Source of the DNA: Hofstenia miamia
Taxonomy: Eukaryota > Xenacoelomorpha > Acoela > Hofsteniidae
Length of the DNA: 64,000 nucleotides
Reading direction: 5' to 3'
Assembly (NCBI GenBank): GCA_900660155.1
Contig: CABFPE010000537.1
Location: 24,108-88,107, forward strand
Positions 23,523 through 36,006 of the stretch are shown one piece after another (position 1 is the first letter of the stretch; each line of letters opens with the position of its first letter). The translations under genes and the position numbers were made by a program. The notes beneath the pieces were generated by a model that saw only the letters and a list, made by a program, of their open reading frames with translations, did not search any database and was not told the DNA's origin.

Positions 23523-24150
23523 TGAGTCACCTATGGTACATGGACGACCTGAAGATGTATGCTAGTTCAAGGAAGATGTTGCAGAAGCAAATGGACACAT
23601 TGGAGATAGCAAGTAGAGAGTCTGGGTTGGAGTTTGGATTAGGAAAGTGTGCAGCAGTAACAATGACTAGAGGCAAGTGTATAGATTGGAGATGGGGATA
23701 AGATTGAGGAAGTCAAAGAGGGGTTCAAATACTTAGGAGTAATAGAGAAGGACAGAACAGACCACGAGGAAATGAAGATGAGGCTAAGAAAAGAATACAA
23801 GAGGAGAGTAAGGAAGGTACTACAGAAGTCAACATTAAATGGGCAGAATAGTAAAAAGCAATTAATACATGGGCAATACCAGTGTTGAGATATTCCGCAG
23901 GAATAGTTAGGTGGAATATGAATGAACTGAGGGAGTTAGACAGGGAGACAAGAAAAGCAGAGAGAGCATTCAACTTAAATGGAAATGTAGATAGGCCTTA
24001 CATGGCAAGGCATAAATAACAGAAAGGACTGCTGAGTGTAGAGGAAACAGTAGAAGCAGAAGCACTAGGGCTAAATGAATATGTAGAAGAGCAACCTAGA
24101 GGGTTCCTACTAGAGGTCATTAAGGAGCTAAGGAAGATAAGAACTGAGAT
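23523..24150 (+). mobile_element. R2-like LINE remnant: RT palm, thumb and C-terminal domain
   Basis: The frame from 23523 reads SHLWYMDDLKMYASS, then LEFGLGKCAAVTMTRGK: the YxDD catalytic box and the GxxxGxxKC pattern of R2-clade reverse transcriptases. After a stop codon and frame changes, FKYLGV and EYKRRVRKVL follow, then INTWAIPVLRYSAGIV, ELDRETRKAERAF, and LLSVEETVEAEALGLNEYV. These are the conserved C-terminal blocks of the same clade in correct order. The upstream RT fingers and the downstream CCHC/REL endonuclease were not found, so both ends are missing. Homology breaks off close to 24150, where a short piece also present at 32 kb begins. Confidence 0.8.
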
Positions 24151-24159
24151 ACCCTCCTG

Positions 24160-24195
24160 TAGGACTTTCTCTACCATTTTATGGTATTTCTTTAT
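24160..24195 (+). repeat. 36-bp exact match to 32018-32053
   Basis: The string beginning TAGGACTTTCTCTACCATTT is identical over 36 bp to a piece inside LTR fossil C, in the same orientation. It abuts the end of the R2-like homology. Confidence 0.8.
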
Positions 24196-27100
24196 CAGTG
24201 AAACCTAATCTAGTTTGCAATAGCTACATGTTTCAACTATAATTGTTTCACTATGGTTGACAATGCTTCATATTAGAAAACTTTTTTCTCTCATATTATG
24301 TTAAAGAATATAACAAATTAATGGTTATTCTTTTTGACAAGGGTAAATTGAAGTTAATGTTTGGTCAATCTAACCATGTTTTATGCTCATCTATGAAATT
24401 GATGCTTTGTTTTTACTGTTTTTTAATATACAGGTATGGTTATTGTTACATTTTAATGAACATGCATTTAAAATTGAGTTTTTATTCAACACTCAGAATT
24501 TGCATAGTAGTGCTGGGATTAATTTATTCTTTGAACAATTATTAAGTTTCCTATTTCATTAATAATTCAAGTGTATTTAAGTATTTTTAAGTGCTTTTTT
24601 GTTATCTTGAGTAACATGGAATTAAATAGTACTTGTCTAAGCCAATTAATGCTAATTTGACTTGTTTAATTCATACATTTTCAGGGAGTAATAGTATACA
24701 ATCTAAATGGAGTGATGTTGGAAATATCTCAGCTGAATTGTTAGCCCTGGCAATCTGATACTTTGCATTGATTTCATTCTCAAAATGCATGTAAAGCTGG
24801 GTCTTCAGCCTAGATCTCTAAATATGTCTACACATAGAAACATTGGTACATTTTTTATCCCCAAATTTAATGTTTTTTTCATTTTTTGTACAAATTTGCA
24901 ATATTTCACATGTTTTTAATATTTTTGGTTTTAACTCTTGTATTTTAAATGAGCATGTATTAAAATTTATATTTTTAAGCAATATTAAACCTAACACTTG
25001 GTATATGGTTGATATTAACCAAATATGTATTAAATTTTCAAGTTATGGTAGTTTTTACAACAGTTAAGCAATTTTATAGTAATTTTTTTCACTATATTGA
25101 CCTTTAAGTTATTAATTCGCAATTTTAACAGAATTCTTAATAATTTGGCGTATATTTTAATAATTGGTATAATAATTTTTGTTACCTCATGCCTGTATTT
25201 AAACTAAACCTTTAACCCCCAATGTATTTACATTTCAATTTATTTTAGCTGGCTGAATTTTAGAGCTCCTATGCTTACAAAATATTATTTTGAAATTTTC
25301 TCAATATTCTTAACAATCTATCATTAAATTTAAAAAAACTATCTGTACTTTCATTTCAGTTTTATACAGCAGCATGTATTGCAATCAAATATATATCTCT
25401 TTAGCTCACAGCTAAAAGAGCAACATTGGTTGCTTTCTTAGTTGTATTATGAAAAAATTCCTACAAAGTATTGAATGTGACATAAATTTCACAATTGCTC
25501 ACCTTAGTAGTTTGAAAAAACAATTTTTAATTCGTTTTCTAAATATTAGTGCTCTTAACATTCCATGCCAAGTAATCTTATGAAATTTATAAAAAAGAGA
25601 TTAAGAAATATCATATATTTTTACACGAGGTTTAATTTACTTCAAAATAAAAAAATGAAGTTTAAAATATCATAGCCTGCACATTCAACTTTTGGATTGA
25701 ATGCACTTGCATAATATTTGAAAATGGAAAAAAATGAAAAACACTAATATTGTATTTAAAGTAAACAGGCAATAACTTTTAAACACACTAAGAAAGAAAC
25801 AAACTTTTAACTTAAATAACCTGTGCAAATAACTGTTAAAATTGTTAATAATGAAAACTATTATCATAAAGTTTAACAATGAATGTTTTTGCTTTTAAAA
25901 AATTTCCTAGAAATTAAAAACCATACTATCTTTATAATATAATATGCTTCCTCTTTAAGAGGAAACCTTTTTTCACTGTCAGGTCCATCTGCTCTCTACT
26001 CCATCATTTCCTCCATCCATACATTGACAATGGAAATAAATGAAGATATACCAATCCCTCTTAACTCATTTATAACTAATTTCAAACCCCTACAATCCAA
26101 CTATCAAATCATTTTTTCAATTAAAACAACATTGAAATAGCAATTTATAAATCTATCTAACAAAATTTCCATTTTTTGAATTTCAAGCAATATTCATAAT
26201 ATTTCATTAAATTGTGAACAAAGCATTGGTCAAATAAAAAATCTAACAGTGTGAATAGATTCATAAGGTTTGAAAATAGGTAGAGTGAGCAATTTTAAAC
26301 AAAAATTTGCTTATGGAATTGATTCCAAAACATGAGATCTCTTAAATCTAGAGCACATTGAAATTGACAATAAGGCATTCAAGAAAATTTCGCAAAGCAA
26401 TCTTTAGATAATCCACTTTCCATATTAGGACGGGACCAAAAAAATTAGAATCTCCTTTAAAAACTGCGCATTTTGGTGTAAAAATATTATTCATAGCTTC
26501 ATTATATCAAAAGTTATTTAAAAAAAATATCTTTTCTGAAACATTTGCCCAGCTCTGGCAAGCCTAGCTCTGCCAATATTGATATTAGAGCTAAATATTC
26601 TGAGAAACAAATTTTTCAGTGAAATTTGCTACTTAAAAATTCAAATGGAGCTGTGATATCTTTAAAATTTTTGTTGCTGTAGCCTGCTAAAGTTAAGAAA
26701 TATTATCTAAAGGCTAACCAAAATATTTTTTTAGTAATTTTGTCTTGAATTTTCAAACAATTCTGATCAAAATTCAGATCACTAGTGTGAAAAAATGAAA
26801 AACAATTTTTCAAAAAAAGTTTTTTTTCAAATAAATGGTATAAAAAATTTAAAAATTCAGACTTATTAAAAAATTATATATAGACTTCTAATGTGTAAAA
26901 AAAATATTTTTCAGCTAGAGGGCGCAATTTTGACATGTTCCGGCTTGTAAAAGGCTTAAAATCTTTAGCTTGTGAAGCTCTATAAGCCTGCAAAATTTCA
27001 TAGGGATAGCTGCAACATTGACAAAGCAATGGGCAAAAATGTGTTTTTCAAGAAATTTAGAGGGAGTATAGAAAGGAACTAACATTGCTTAGCAAGCATT

Positions 27101-28047
27101 TGTATGCTTAGAAGTTGATCTCAACATGGAGTTGTGGCCAATTTAACAATTGGAAATCATATCCAGTGATGGGGATTCAAATGTGTAGCAGTATGTCAAC
27201 TACAAGAATGTTGAATTGCCTGGAAAAAAATATTGTCATTTCAATGGCAACTACACAATACAATGGAAAAGATATCAACAAGACTGTGAATAACAAATGT
27301 GTTATCATGCAAACTACAATATGAGTGGATAAGGAATTTGTGCATTAAAATTACAAAAGCTGTGAAAAGTAGAAAACCCATGTAATATATACAACCACAC
27401 AAGAATCATAAGGCAAATAAAACTGAAAAAATGTGTAAATTATCAAATTATGTAACAATCAGCAAATGTGTACAACCCCAAAAATCCCTATAAACCAAAA
27501 AGAAATGCAAAGGGAAGAATGCTGTGTAAAACTTATATCATAATAGTGTATTAATGAAAGCATGCATATGTATAATTCTTACTAATAGCATCACATGTAT
27601 AATTTTTTAGAAAGAAACATTGTCTTTATCATATATATATCTATATTCCATATGCCTGTAATGTTTAAGTATGATGAATATTTTTTCCATTTTGTATTAG
27701 TGAAAAATGAATTAAATGTATGGAATTTTAAGCATGGTAATTAAATAGCATCACATTCAAAAAGCAAAATGTAAGCCCATGCATGTAATGCATAGATTTC
27801 CTGAAAAATGAATTAAATTATTGTGATTGTTAATCATTGGAAAGGCATGGACTTTTTTATGGATAGGAAGCATTGGTGAAAACAAATTAATTAAAATGAT
27901 TGCAGACTTAATTATTAGAAAAATATGGAATTTTTTATGGATAAGAAAATTTTTAGTGAACAATGTACTACCACCAAACACAATGTAAGCTAATGGCTAA
28001 CAATGTCATGTATATCAACAAAAATGTGTGCAAACAAGTAAACATGT
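24196..28047. other. Long AT-rich stretch without recognised genes
   Basis: No domain or splice-supported gene found. Short frames (24321-24545, 24843-25067, 25685-25879, 27115-27324) have the low-complexity composition expected of random AT-rich DNA. A weak internal repeat (TTTTTTATGGATA at about 27850 and 27934) and a tiny GC-rich patch at 26924-26940 are noted. The right end may contain the decayed terminal part of LTR fossil C. Confidence 0.35.
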
Positions 28048-30206
28048 AAACTAAAGTGACCACTTGTAAATAAGTGAGTCACTAGAAAAGTACATGAATC
28101 AATGACTATGCAATTTCCATGACTTCACTACAACACCCCATCAATATCCATGAGATGACAGGGATCAAAGGTCAGATTGTGCTGTCCTTGCCTCAATCTT
28201 AATTACTAACCCAATTTTATTCGATTTCCAAATGTACCTTTGAAAGTAACTATTGTCAATTTTTCCAATTAATTTGTCTTTATTGTTCAGTTTTTCTCTT
28301 ATTTCTGATAGAATAATATCTGATTTCTGCTTTTCAGTTATTTCCTATTTAAGTTTAATTGCTAAAATTGCATTTCCTTTCTTGTCTGCATTTATTTTGG
28401 GCAGACTATTGTATTTGCTGTGTGGCAAAAAATTAACTGTTTTTTATCTCCTTTGATCTATTGAGGACTTATTTCTTAAAAATTTCCTTAGGCATGCCAG
28501 ACTGCTATTGTCTGTCCTTACTATAAAATTGCATCCAATGAGAAAATATGTGAAATTTTTAATGATTTCAACAAGTTCCAGCATTTACAATTTTGTTGAC
28601 CTCTAATTTTCTTCACTGAGTTTAAGCTTTCTGCTAAAGAACTGAATTTTTCCTTCCCTTTTTTGTCCTAAACAAGCACTGCTTGCCACCCTACTTGCAT
28701 CACAGTCAAGTATAAATTCTTCTTCACAGTTCAGTGTATTTAAAGATTGAAACATTGACAGTTCTATTTTTATTTTTTCCAATTTGTTTTGTTCTTTTTC
28801 AGTCCATTCAAATGGTATTGATTTTTTCAGCAAATGTGTCATATGATGTGTTTTTTTAGCTATATTTGCTACAAATGTTCTGTAGAAATTTATGAAACCC
28901 ATTATCCATTGTAGATCTTTTCTAGTTTTAGGCTTTTCAATATTTTTAATCATTTCACAGGCATTATTTTTCATTTTTATCTTTCCTTTTTCTATTTCCC
29001 TTCCTAGGAATGTAATTTGCATCTTGAGTATTTAACATTTATCTTCATTCACATGCAATCTTGAGTTAAATAATATTTTTAATGTTTGTCTAATTTGTCT
29101 ATGTGCTCCTCCACTGTGACACTCACNAAACTAAAGTGACCACTTGTAAATAAGTGAGTCACTAGAAAAGTACATGAATCAATGACTATGCAATTTCCAT
29201 GACTTCACTACAACACCCCATCAATATCCATGAGATGACAGGGATCAAAGGTCAGATTGTGCTGTCCTTGCCTCAATCTTAATTACTAACCCAATTTTAT
29301 TCGATTTCCAAATGTACCTTTGAAAGTAACTATTGTCAATTTTTCCAATTAATTTGTCTTTATTGTTCAGTTTTTCTCTTATTTCTGATAGAATAATATC
29401 TGATTTCTGCTTTTCAGTTATTTCCTATTTAAGTTTAATTGCTAAAATTGCATTTCCTTTCTTGTCTGCATTTATTTTGGGCAGACTATTGTATTTGCTG
29501 TGTGGCAAAAAATTAACCGGTTTTTATCTCCTTTGATCTATTGAGGACTTATTTCTTAAAAATTTCCTTAGGCATGCCAGACTGCTATTGTCTGTCCTTA
29601 CTATAAAATTGCATCCAATGAGAAAATATGTGAAATTTTTAATGATTTCAACAAGTTCCAGCATTTACAATTTTGTTGACCTCTAATTTTCTTCACTGAG
29701 TTTAAGCTTTCTGCTAAAGAACTGAATTTTTCCTTCCCTTTTTTGTCCTAAACAAGCACTGCTTGCCACCCTACTTGCATCACAGTCAAGTATAAATTCT
29801 TCTTCACAGTTCAGTGTATTTAAAGATTGAAACATTGACAGTTCTATTTTTATTTTTTCCAATTTGTTTTGTTCTTTTTCAGTCCATTCAAATGGTATTG
29901 ATTTTTTCAGCAAATGTGTCATATGATGTGTTTTTTTAGCTATATTTGCTACAAATGTTCTGTAGAAATTTATGAAACCCATTATCCATTGTAGATCTTT
30001 TCTAGTTTTAGGCTTTTCAATATTTTTAATCATTTCACAGGCATTATTTTTCATTTTTATCTTTCCTTTTTCTATTTCCCTTCCTAGGAATGTAATTTGC
30101 ATCTTGAGTATTTAACATTTATCTTCATTCACATGCAATCTTGAGTTAAATAATATTTTTAATGTTTGTCTAATTTGTCTATGTGCTCCTCCACTGTGAC
30201 ACTCAC
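28048..30206 (+). repeat. 1079-bp near-identical tandem duplication separated by one N
   Basis: Copy 1 is 28048-29126 and copy 2 is 29128-30206, with a single N at 29127. The only differences I see are at 28438-28440 versus 29518-29520 (TGT versus CGG). A single N precisely at the junction argues for an assembly overlap rather than a biological tandem repeat. Confidence 0.9.
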
Positions 30207-32530
30207 TATCAAAATGTCATTGATATATGCACTTACACCATCTTCTACTTTTCTATAATTGCGTTTTAACACTTACATGATGTATCTCTGAAATGTATCT
30301 GGAATGTTGCACAATCCAATAGTCATATACATCCACTCATATGCACCTCCTTTCTAGTGACGTCCTTAGGATTCTTTTTTCCTAACCTGACAATCAATAA
30401 TATTTCCAATCCCCTAGTGATATCACAATACTTGAATGTGTCAGTCCAGAGCTTGCCCCAGATTATATTGTTTAGTCCCACCAATAGTATCCTCATTCAT
30501 TAGCCTTTTTTTAATATTTGCTCTCCCTTTTTGTATTTGTTTATGTATTGGTTCCCCATTATTGTTGAGGTTATAGGGGTGACTTTTCCTTTGATGAATA
30601 TTCTTTCCTTATTATCATTTTCAATAGTGATATTTTTAATTTTTGATCATGTTCATCCTTGATGCTCTGTAATACCTTCTCTTTTTTATTGATATATGTG
30701 CTTTCTTCATGCCAAAACACTTTACCTACTTTTTTATTGTTTAGTCTCCATATTGGTAAGAGCATCAGTATAAAAATTCTCAGTGAAGGTGTGCATTGTA
30801 ATAGCAATTGTAATGTTTGCTGTTCAATGTTTTGAGGTGATCCATCCATTTTCACTGTTGTTGTGATTCCAAATGCTGATAGATAATTGTTTTTAGCAGT
30901 TCAGATATTTTCCCAAAATGAATTTGTCAGACCTTTTTTCATCAATTTTTCCGCAGTTTCTGTGGATATTGTTATTTTTGATGTAATACATTTGATATCT
31001 ACTGCTACTTGATTTTGAGGTTGTATCATCTGTCAAATTTCACTTTTTCTAAATGCTTCTGTACATAGTATTTTGATCATCAATTTAGTTTCTTTTTCAT
31101 AAATTTCACCAAATATTCTTTTAACTATGTTGTTTCTGTTTAATAGTTATTTCTACTGATAATTGTTTGTTGTCCATATTGATCCACAACAGTTAACTTG
31201 GGCTACAACTGCCCAATTTTTCAAAATTTATTTGTGTATTTCTCTTTGGGTTCTCAGTTTCAGTACAATCTCTGTTGACTGTAACAACTTGTTTATTCTT
31301 CTCATCTCTTCTTCTGACTTGCTGATCATTCCTATAATTTTGATTGGACGTGTCTTCCATTCTTTTGTCATTATTTCTGATGTTTTCATCATCTTCATGC
31401 ATGAACATTTGGGATAGTCTGCTATATATTTGCACATGTCCTTTTTTATTATCTCATTTCCCATTTTCTTTTTTATTCTCTTAACTATTTTTCTGGATTC
31501 AGCTTCTTCTCTTCTGATTAGATTTTTTGTTGCCATCCATGGTTGTTGTTTTATTGGTTTGAGTTTACAATTTGATTTTGCTCCCCACATAATATTACTT
31601 TGTTGTATTGCTTAAAATATTTGTTTTGTTCAGACAGACTCATGTGTTATTGGCTGTTTCTACAATACTAGGTCTTCCCAATGGCTGTGTTTTTCTCATT
31701 AATCTTGTAAAGTATTTTTCAAAAGTTTGAATTACTTTTTTCCTTTGGGACATTCATTTGATGTTTGTTGTTGCTAACATCCAATTTTATTCATTCCCAG
31801 ATATTGGTGCAATTGCAATTTCATATTACTTTTTCCTTGCTATTGCTTTTCTTTTCTTCCTCATCATCAGCATTACCAACTTTTCATTTTCAGTTAAAGC
31901 TATTGCTAGGATCCACACTGAAATCCTTGCTCTAATTTCTGGTGTATTTTTCTTTTTGAATATCATTTGTTTGAAGTCTGTCTTTAATCCCATATAATGT
32001 GCTCTGTGTATTTCTTTTAGGACTTTCTCTACCATTTTATGGTATTTCTTTATGAGCAATTTTATATCTATCATAGGCCAATCATCCTGGATAGGTTTGT
32101 TGCCATTTATATTGTCCCATACATCTGCTACTTGTCTGAGATGCTCTGGCCACTGATTCATACTTCACTTTAGATTTAATTTGGCTATCTCTCCTAGGTT
32201 TTCTTCTGTTTCAGTGAGTTCTATCATTCTTATTTGTTAGTATAGATTGATAGCAATTTTTGGTTGGACCATTATCTTTTGCACTGGTGCATCAAGTTTA
32301 ACTGTAAATCTGTTACAATTAGATCAACCACTCTTTTGTCTTCTTCATATTCCATTACAAATATATTCTCAAATTTGTCAGCCAGCTGTTAGAGAAATTC
32401 GGTACTTTTTCACTGAGTTCCTTCTGGCTATAATATCATGCAAACTTTTTGTATTTTTTCCATTCATAATGTATCCTCTATTGTTTTCTGTAGTGTCTTT
32501 GTGTACAGTTTCTCTTCTTTAATGAAATAT
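28048..32530 (-). mobile_element. Ty3/gypsy-type LTR fossil C (gag to RNase H)
   Basis: On the minus strand, gag-like frames at 32161-31826 and 31590-31193 come first (the former with many Met/Lys-rich helices, the latter a basic nucleocapsid-like region). An unassigned frame lies at 30855-30571, then RT-RNase H connection sequence (ITFLGREIEKGK, IMGFINFYRTF, then the RNase H start FILDCDASRVASSACL). That last frame appears twice, at 30102-29683 and 29022-28603, because of the duplication described separately. No integrase or LTR was found. Several breaks; old. The RT-RNase H segment is of the same general clade as fossil A but a different family. Confidence 0.8.
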
Positions 32531-32639
32531 CAACAAATTTACCTGTTGACACTCATTGATCAATTTCCCTCAATATGCTATTATTTATGTTCACTAAAGT
32601 GAATTGCTCATCAAATGAAATGTGCTCTGTGCTTCTAAA

Positions 32640-32808
32640 GTATGGCCTGTTTAGTTTTTTTTTTAGCTTGGTGTTCATGTATAAATATTTCTGATCTTAG
32701 ATGTCCATTAATATGCTCCTCTATTCTTGTCACCAAATCTCACGTTGTTTCACTGATGTATGATTTTTCACATTCATCACATTTATAATTGTAGACAACA
32801 AAGGAAAC
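32640..32808 (-). mobile_element. Penelope-like GIY-YIG endonuclease fragment
   Basis: The minus-strand translation from 32805 reads VSFVVYNYKCDECEKSYIS, ET, a stop codon two codons on, then DLVTRIEEHINGHLRSEIF and IHEHQ. This is the Penelope Cys linker (CxxC), the GIY-YIG strand (here YIS instead of YIG) and the TRIxEH helix, followed by the SxIFxHxH pattern. The in-frame stop shows it is dead. Its upstream end stops exactly at the mariner-like element at 32811, which therefore probably inserted into it. It is a different copy from the one at 17 kb, being clearly diverged in sequence. Confidence 0.7.
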
Positions 32809-32810
32809 TA

Positions 32811-33588
32811 CAGGGTGCCCATTTAAAAATGGTACTTTTTGCCATACAGATTTTGCAGTGACAGCATGTCATGCTTTTGTCATTCATACAGTGCATGATC
32901 AATCAATTCTGATTGGTCAATGAGAACTGTGCAATGAAATATGAGAAAGAATATAATATTATCACTGTTTTGTTAGATATTATTTTACTTTGTGTGAATG
33001 CCACACTTAGGTGACTTACAGAGGGAGGTCATAACTCTCTTCAAAACTGAGAATTCAACATGGGGATTAATGAAGTGTCTACGTATTCTGCCTAATTTTT
33101 TTGGAGCAATAAGTAAAAGACAAATGGATCAAGTAAACCTATGAATCAAGGATGGTGGTGCTCAAGCTTCTAAGCAGTGTAAAAAGGGATCTGGAACTGT
33201 CTGTTGTGTATCAAATTCTCCAGTGTGACAAGCTGTTGTTACACTAGCCGTATCACCCCAGGATAAAAGCATATGTCATTCAAGCCAAAGACAAATTGCG
33301 TCAGCATTAAACATTTCAAACATAGCAGCATCGATTTGTTAAATAAACTTAAAGAGTGTCTGTCTGAAGCATGGAATTCTATCCCCATTGATGTCATCCA
33401 TTGATGTGGAAGGTTGGATACCACGTCTTTGAAAGTGCGTAGAGGCCAATGAAAGGTCACTTCGAATATTTTAATGACTTTACAGGGGTTAATAAATGTG
33501 TTCATTAATGTTTTGATAAATATTAATATGTATATGGTTCTTACAATTTTTTCTTCCCCAAAAGTACTGTTTTTAAGTGGGCACTGTG
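32811..33588. mobile_element. Degenerate Tc1/mariner-superfamily element with TIRs and TA flanks
   Basis: The left end CAGGGTGCCCATTTAAAAAT (32811) and right end ATTTTT...GGGCACTGTG (to 33588) are inverted copies over about 30 bp with a few mismatches, and each is flanked by TA (32809-32810, 33589-33590), the family target site. The 778-bp length is about half to two-thirds of a full mariner. The interior has transposase-like scraps on the plus strand (for example MWGLMKCLRILPNFFGAI near 33060, and a C-terminal IPIDVIH stretch near 33385) but no continuous frame. Confidence 0.6.
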
Positions 33589-33622
33589 TAGATTCTTTGT
33601 AATAGGATTCGTATTTTGGATC

Positions 33623-33916
33623 CTATAATTTGATAAGATGTAAATATTTACATGTAAATATATAGGCCTCCTGCTCATATAAAATAATTGGCTGCCACTT
33701 CATTATTTTTTCAATTCCATGGAATAACTTTTCCTCTTTCAAAAGCATTAATATGCTGATGAATTTCTGTAATTCGATTCTACAGCAAGGCAAAACCTCA
33801 TTCTCCTTCAATTGATTTATTCCTAGTACAGGTCCAAGAATAAAGTTATCTGTATTTTGTTGAAGTGCATGACCTGTGTGATTTGACTGCTTGCAGTGCT
33901 GCAATACAAAATTCAT
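33623..33916 (-). other. 97-codon frame, unrecognised
   Basis: A Met-initiated frame with a plausible amino-acid mix (KQSNHTGHALQQNTDN near its start, then LKENEVLPCCRIEL) that I do not recognise. It sits just beyond the mariner-like insertion and could be unrelated repeat sequence or the older DNA into which Penelope inserted. No splice partner seen. Confidence 0.25.
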
Positions 33917-34959
33917 TCAATTGATCATTGTTAGATGTTTCACCATTATAATTATATTTTCTAGCAGATCTGGATCGAGGATTGTAATATCACTTTGATT
34001 GATGTTATCAGACTCTTCAACTGCCATAAACTTTGAATCATTTAAGTGTGGAATTTTGTGAATATCATCATCTCATCAGTTTCCTCTAATATTGCTTGAG
34101 TAACCAACACTTTTGATATCAAACTACACAAGATCTTTTACCACAACATGCTTAAGCAGTAAATTATACTATATTTTTCCTGACATATTCGAAAAAAATC
34201 TGGTATATGAAAAACTGAGTAATATATAAGTTGAAAAATCCACTAAAGACCTATGTGGGGTATCACATACCCAATGATCTCTAGAAGACAATTGCTGTGT
34301 AATCATTTTGCAAAATAAAACTAATAAGTGAAAACATATTTAAGTGACTGCTTATAAAATAATAGTAAAAATCACAAAATGGCTTAGTATTGATGTGAAT
34401 AGTCTTTGAGCAAATGCACATTCAATGTTGGATGTGGTATGACATACCCCAAAAATCAACAAACCATTAAATATAACAAGAAAATAATTAATAATTCATT
34501 TCTCAAAATATTAATAAATATATGAAATAATTTCCCTAAATCGTTTAAAGAATTTATAAGGTAACTGAATCTAAAAACGAAGCTTACATACAAATGGCGA
34601 GGTTATAAATTTTATATTAATTATTAATTAAAGCTTTGTGCATAACTTTTTGGGCGGATTTTATGTATGGGGAAATTAAATAAATTAAAGCTATGAGTAC
34701 AATACACTACTACCAATGCAATGAAAAATTCTGAAGGAAAAGACGTAATTTTGAAAGTTCTTTGTGTAATAGGGAACAGTCCCATAATCCATTATGTATA
34801 TAATAACTGGGCGACTGAAAAATTGAAATTATCTTTTTCTTAATAGCGCTAAAAAATTGACATAATTTTTTTATAGAAGTTGCCCTTNGTAATCCACAAT
34901 GTTGACTAAAGGACGCATGGATTAACACCATCACAGTGAGTAATTCTCACAGCCAACTA

Positions 34960-35580
34960 AAGGGCTTGGGGATGAAAGCTGAAGAAGAAGAAAGAATATC
35001 TGAAATCAAAGAAGAGGAATATGAACACATAAAACAGTGAGAGGGAACAATTACAGAAACTACTACAGAAACATAGTAGAATCTTTAACTCTGGCAAAAT
35101 CAGTGTTGGACAAGCTATCAGTGAAACCCACAAAATTGTCACTACAACAGTCAAACCCATCAAACTACCAGTATAGAGAGTACCTGAGCAGCTAAAAGAT
35201 GAATACAATAGAATACTGAATGAACTCATCAACAATAAAATCCTTAAACCCAGTGATAGTCTGTATGCAGCACCAATGGTATTTGTTTAGCAGGGTCAGC
35301 AGTACAGACTGTGTATTGACTTCAGAAAACTAAACAAAATCACAAAGAAGGATTCACATCCACTACTGATGAAGACATGTCTTATAAAGCAAGCAAGCAC
35401 AGATATTTCACAGTAATAGATTTATGCAAGGCATACTGGCATGTTCAAATGAAGCCTAACACCATGTGGACTTTATGAATGGATCTACATGATGTTCAGG
35501 TTATGCAATGCACCAGCAACATACCAATGATATATCACAAAAGTTCTCAAAAACAAACAGAACAAAATTGAATAAGGAAT
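34960..35580 (+). mobile_element. Ty3/gypsy-type LTR fossil D (reverse transcriptase N-terminal part)
   Basis: Plus-strand frames around 35150-35550 show the RT finger region (an RLCIDFRKLNKIT motif near 35310, followed by palm-like sequence). The piece is short and broken, with no LTRs. It ends near 35585 where LINE 3' sequence on the other strand begins. It lies wholly within the N-bounded insert, so its true genomic position is uncertain. Confidence 0.7.
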
Positions 35581-35584
35581 AAAT

Positions 35585-36006
35585 GCATAAAGTAAGTAAG
35601 TAATTTATTGACTCATAACGGCAGATAATATGTAATACAAATACAAATACTGAGTCCATTTGTTAACCAAAATCGACTAATTAAATTTAGACAATACAGA
35701 TCATCCTATTTGGGTTTTGATTTGCTACTACTTTAGGTAAACAGTTCTAGTGATCTATGTACAGAATAACATACAGTTCTGATATCCATAACATCTTCAT
35801 TGTACATTGAGTACAGATCTGCTGCATTTCTTCTAACTGCATCTGTTATATTTACAGTGAAGGGACACGAAAAAATGATATGATTTTCGTCTTGAACACC
35901 AGTTCTGCAGCAACATATCCTCTGATCTCTTTAGATTCGAGACCACCGTCCAGTTTCTACTCAGAGACGGTGGGATGACAGTCTCAGACGAGTATTGCTT
36001 ATCCGT
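35585..36006 (-). mobile_element. LINE 3' end (C-terminal Cys/His domain and tail)
   Basis: The minus strand from about 35940 gives CCRTGVQDENHIIFSCPF, then NITDAVRRNAADLYSMYN and VCYSVHRSLELFT before a stop. The C-x-x-G...ENH-x-x-F-x-C-P pattern is the C-terminal zinc-like motif of many non-LTR elements. About 170 bp of 3' UTR follows, ending in ACTTACTTACTT near 35590, a simple-repeat tail. The 5' side is cut by the N at 36007. Confidence 0.65.

Noticed and set aside
31163-31997. Several plus-strand hydrophobic frames (31163-31417, 31430-31615, 31758-31997)
   Set aside because: They are antisense shadows of the Lys/Met-rich gag-like frames of LTR fossil C.
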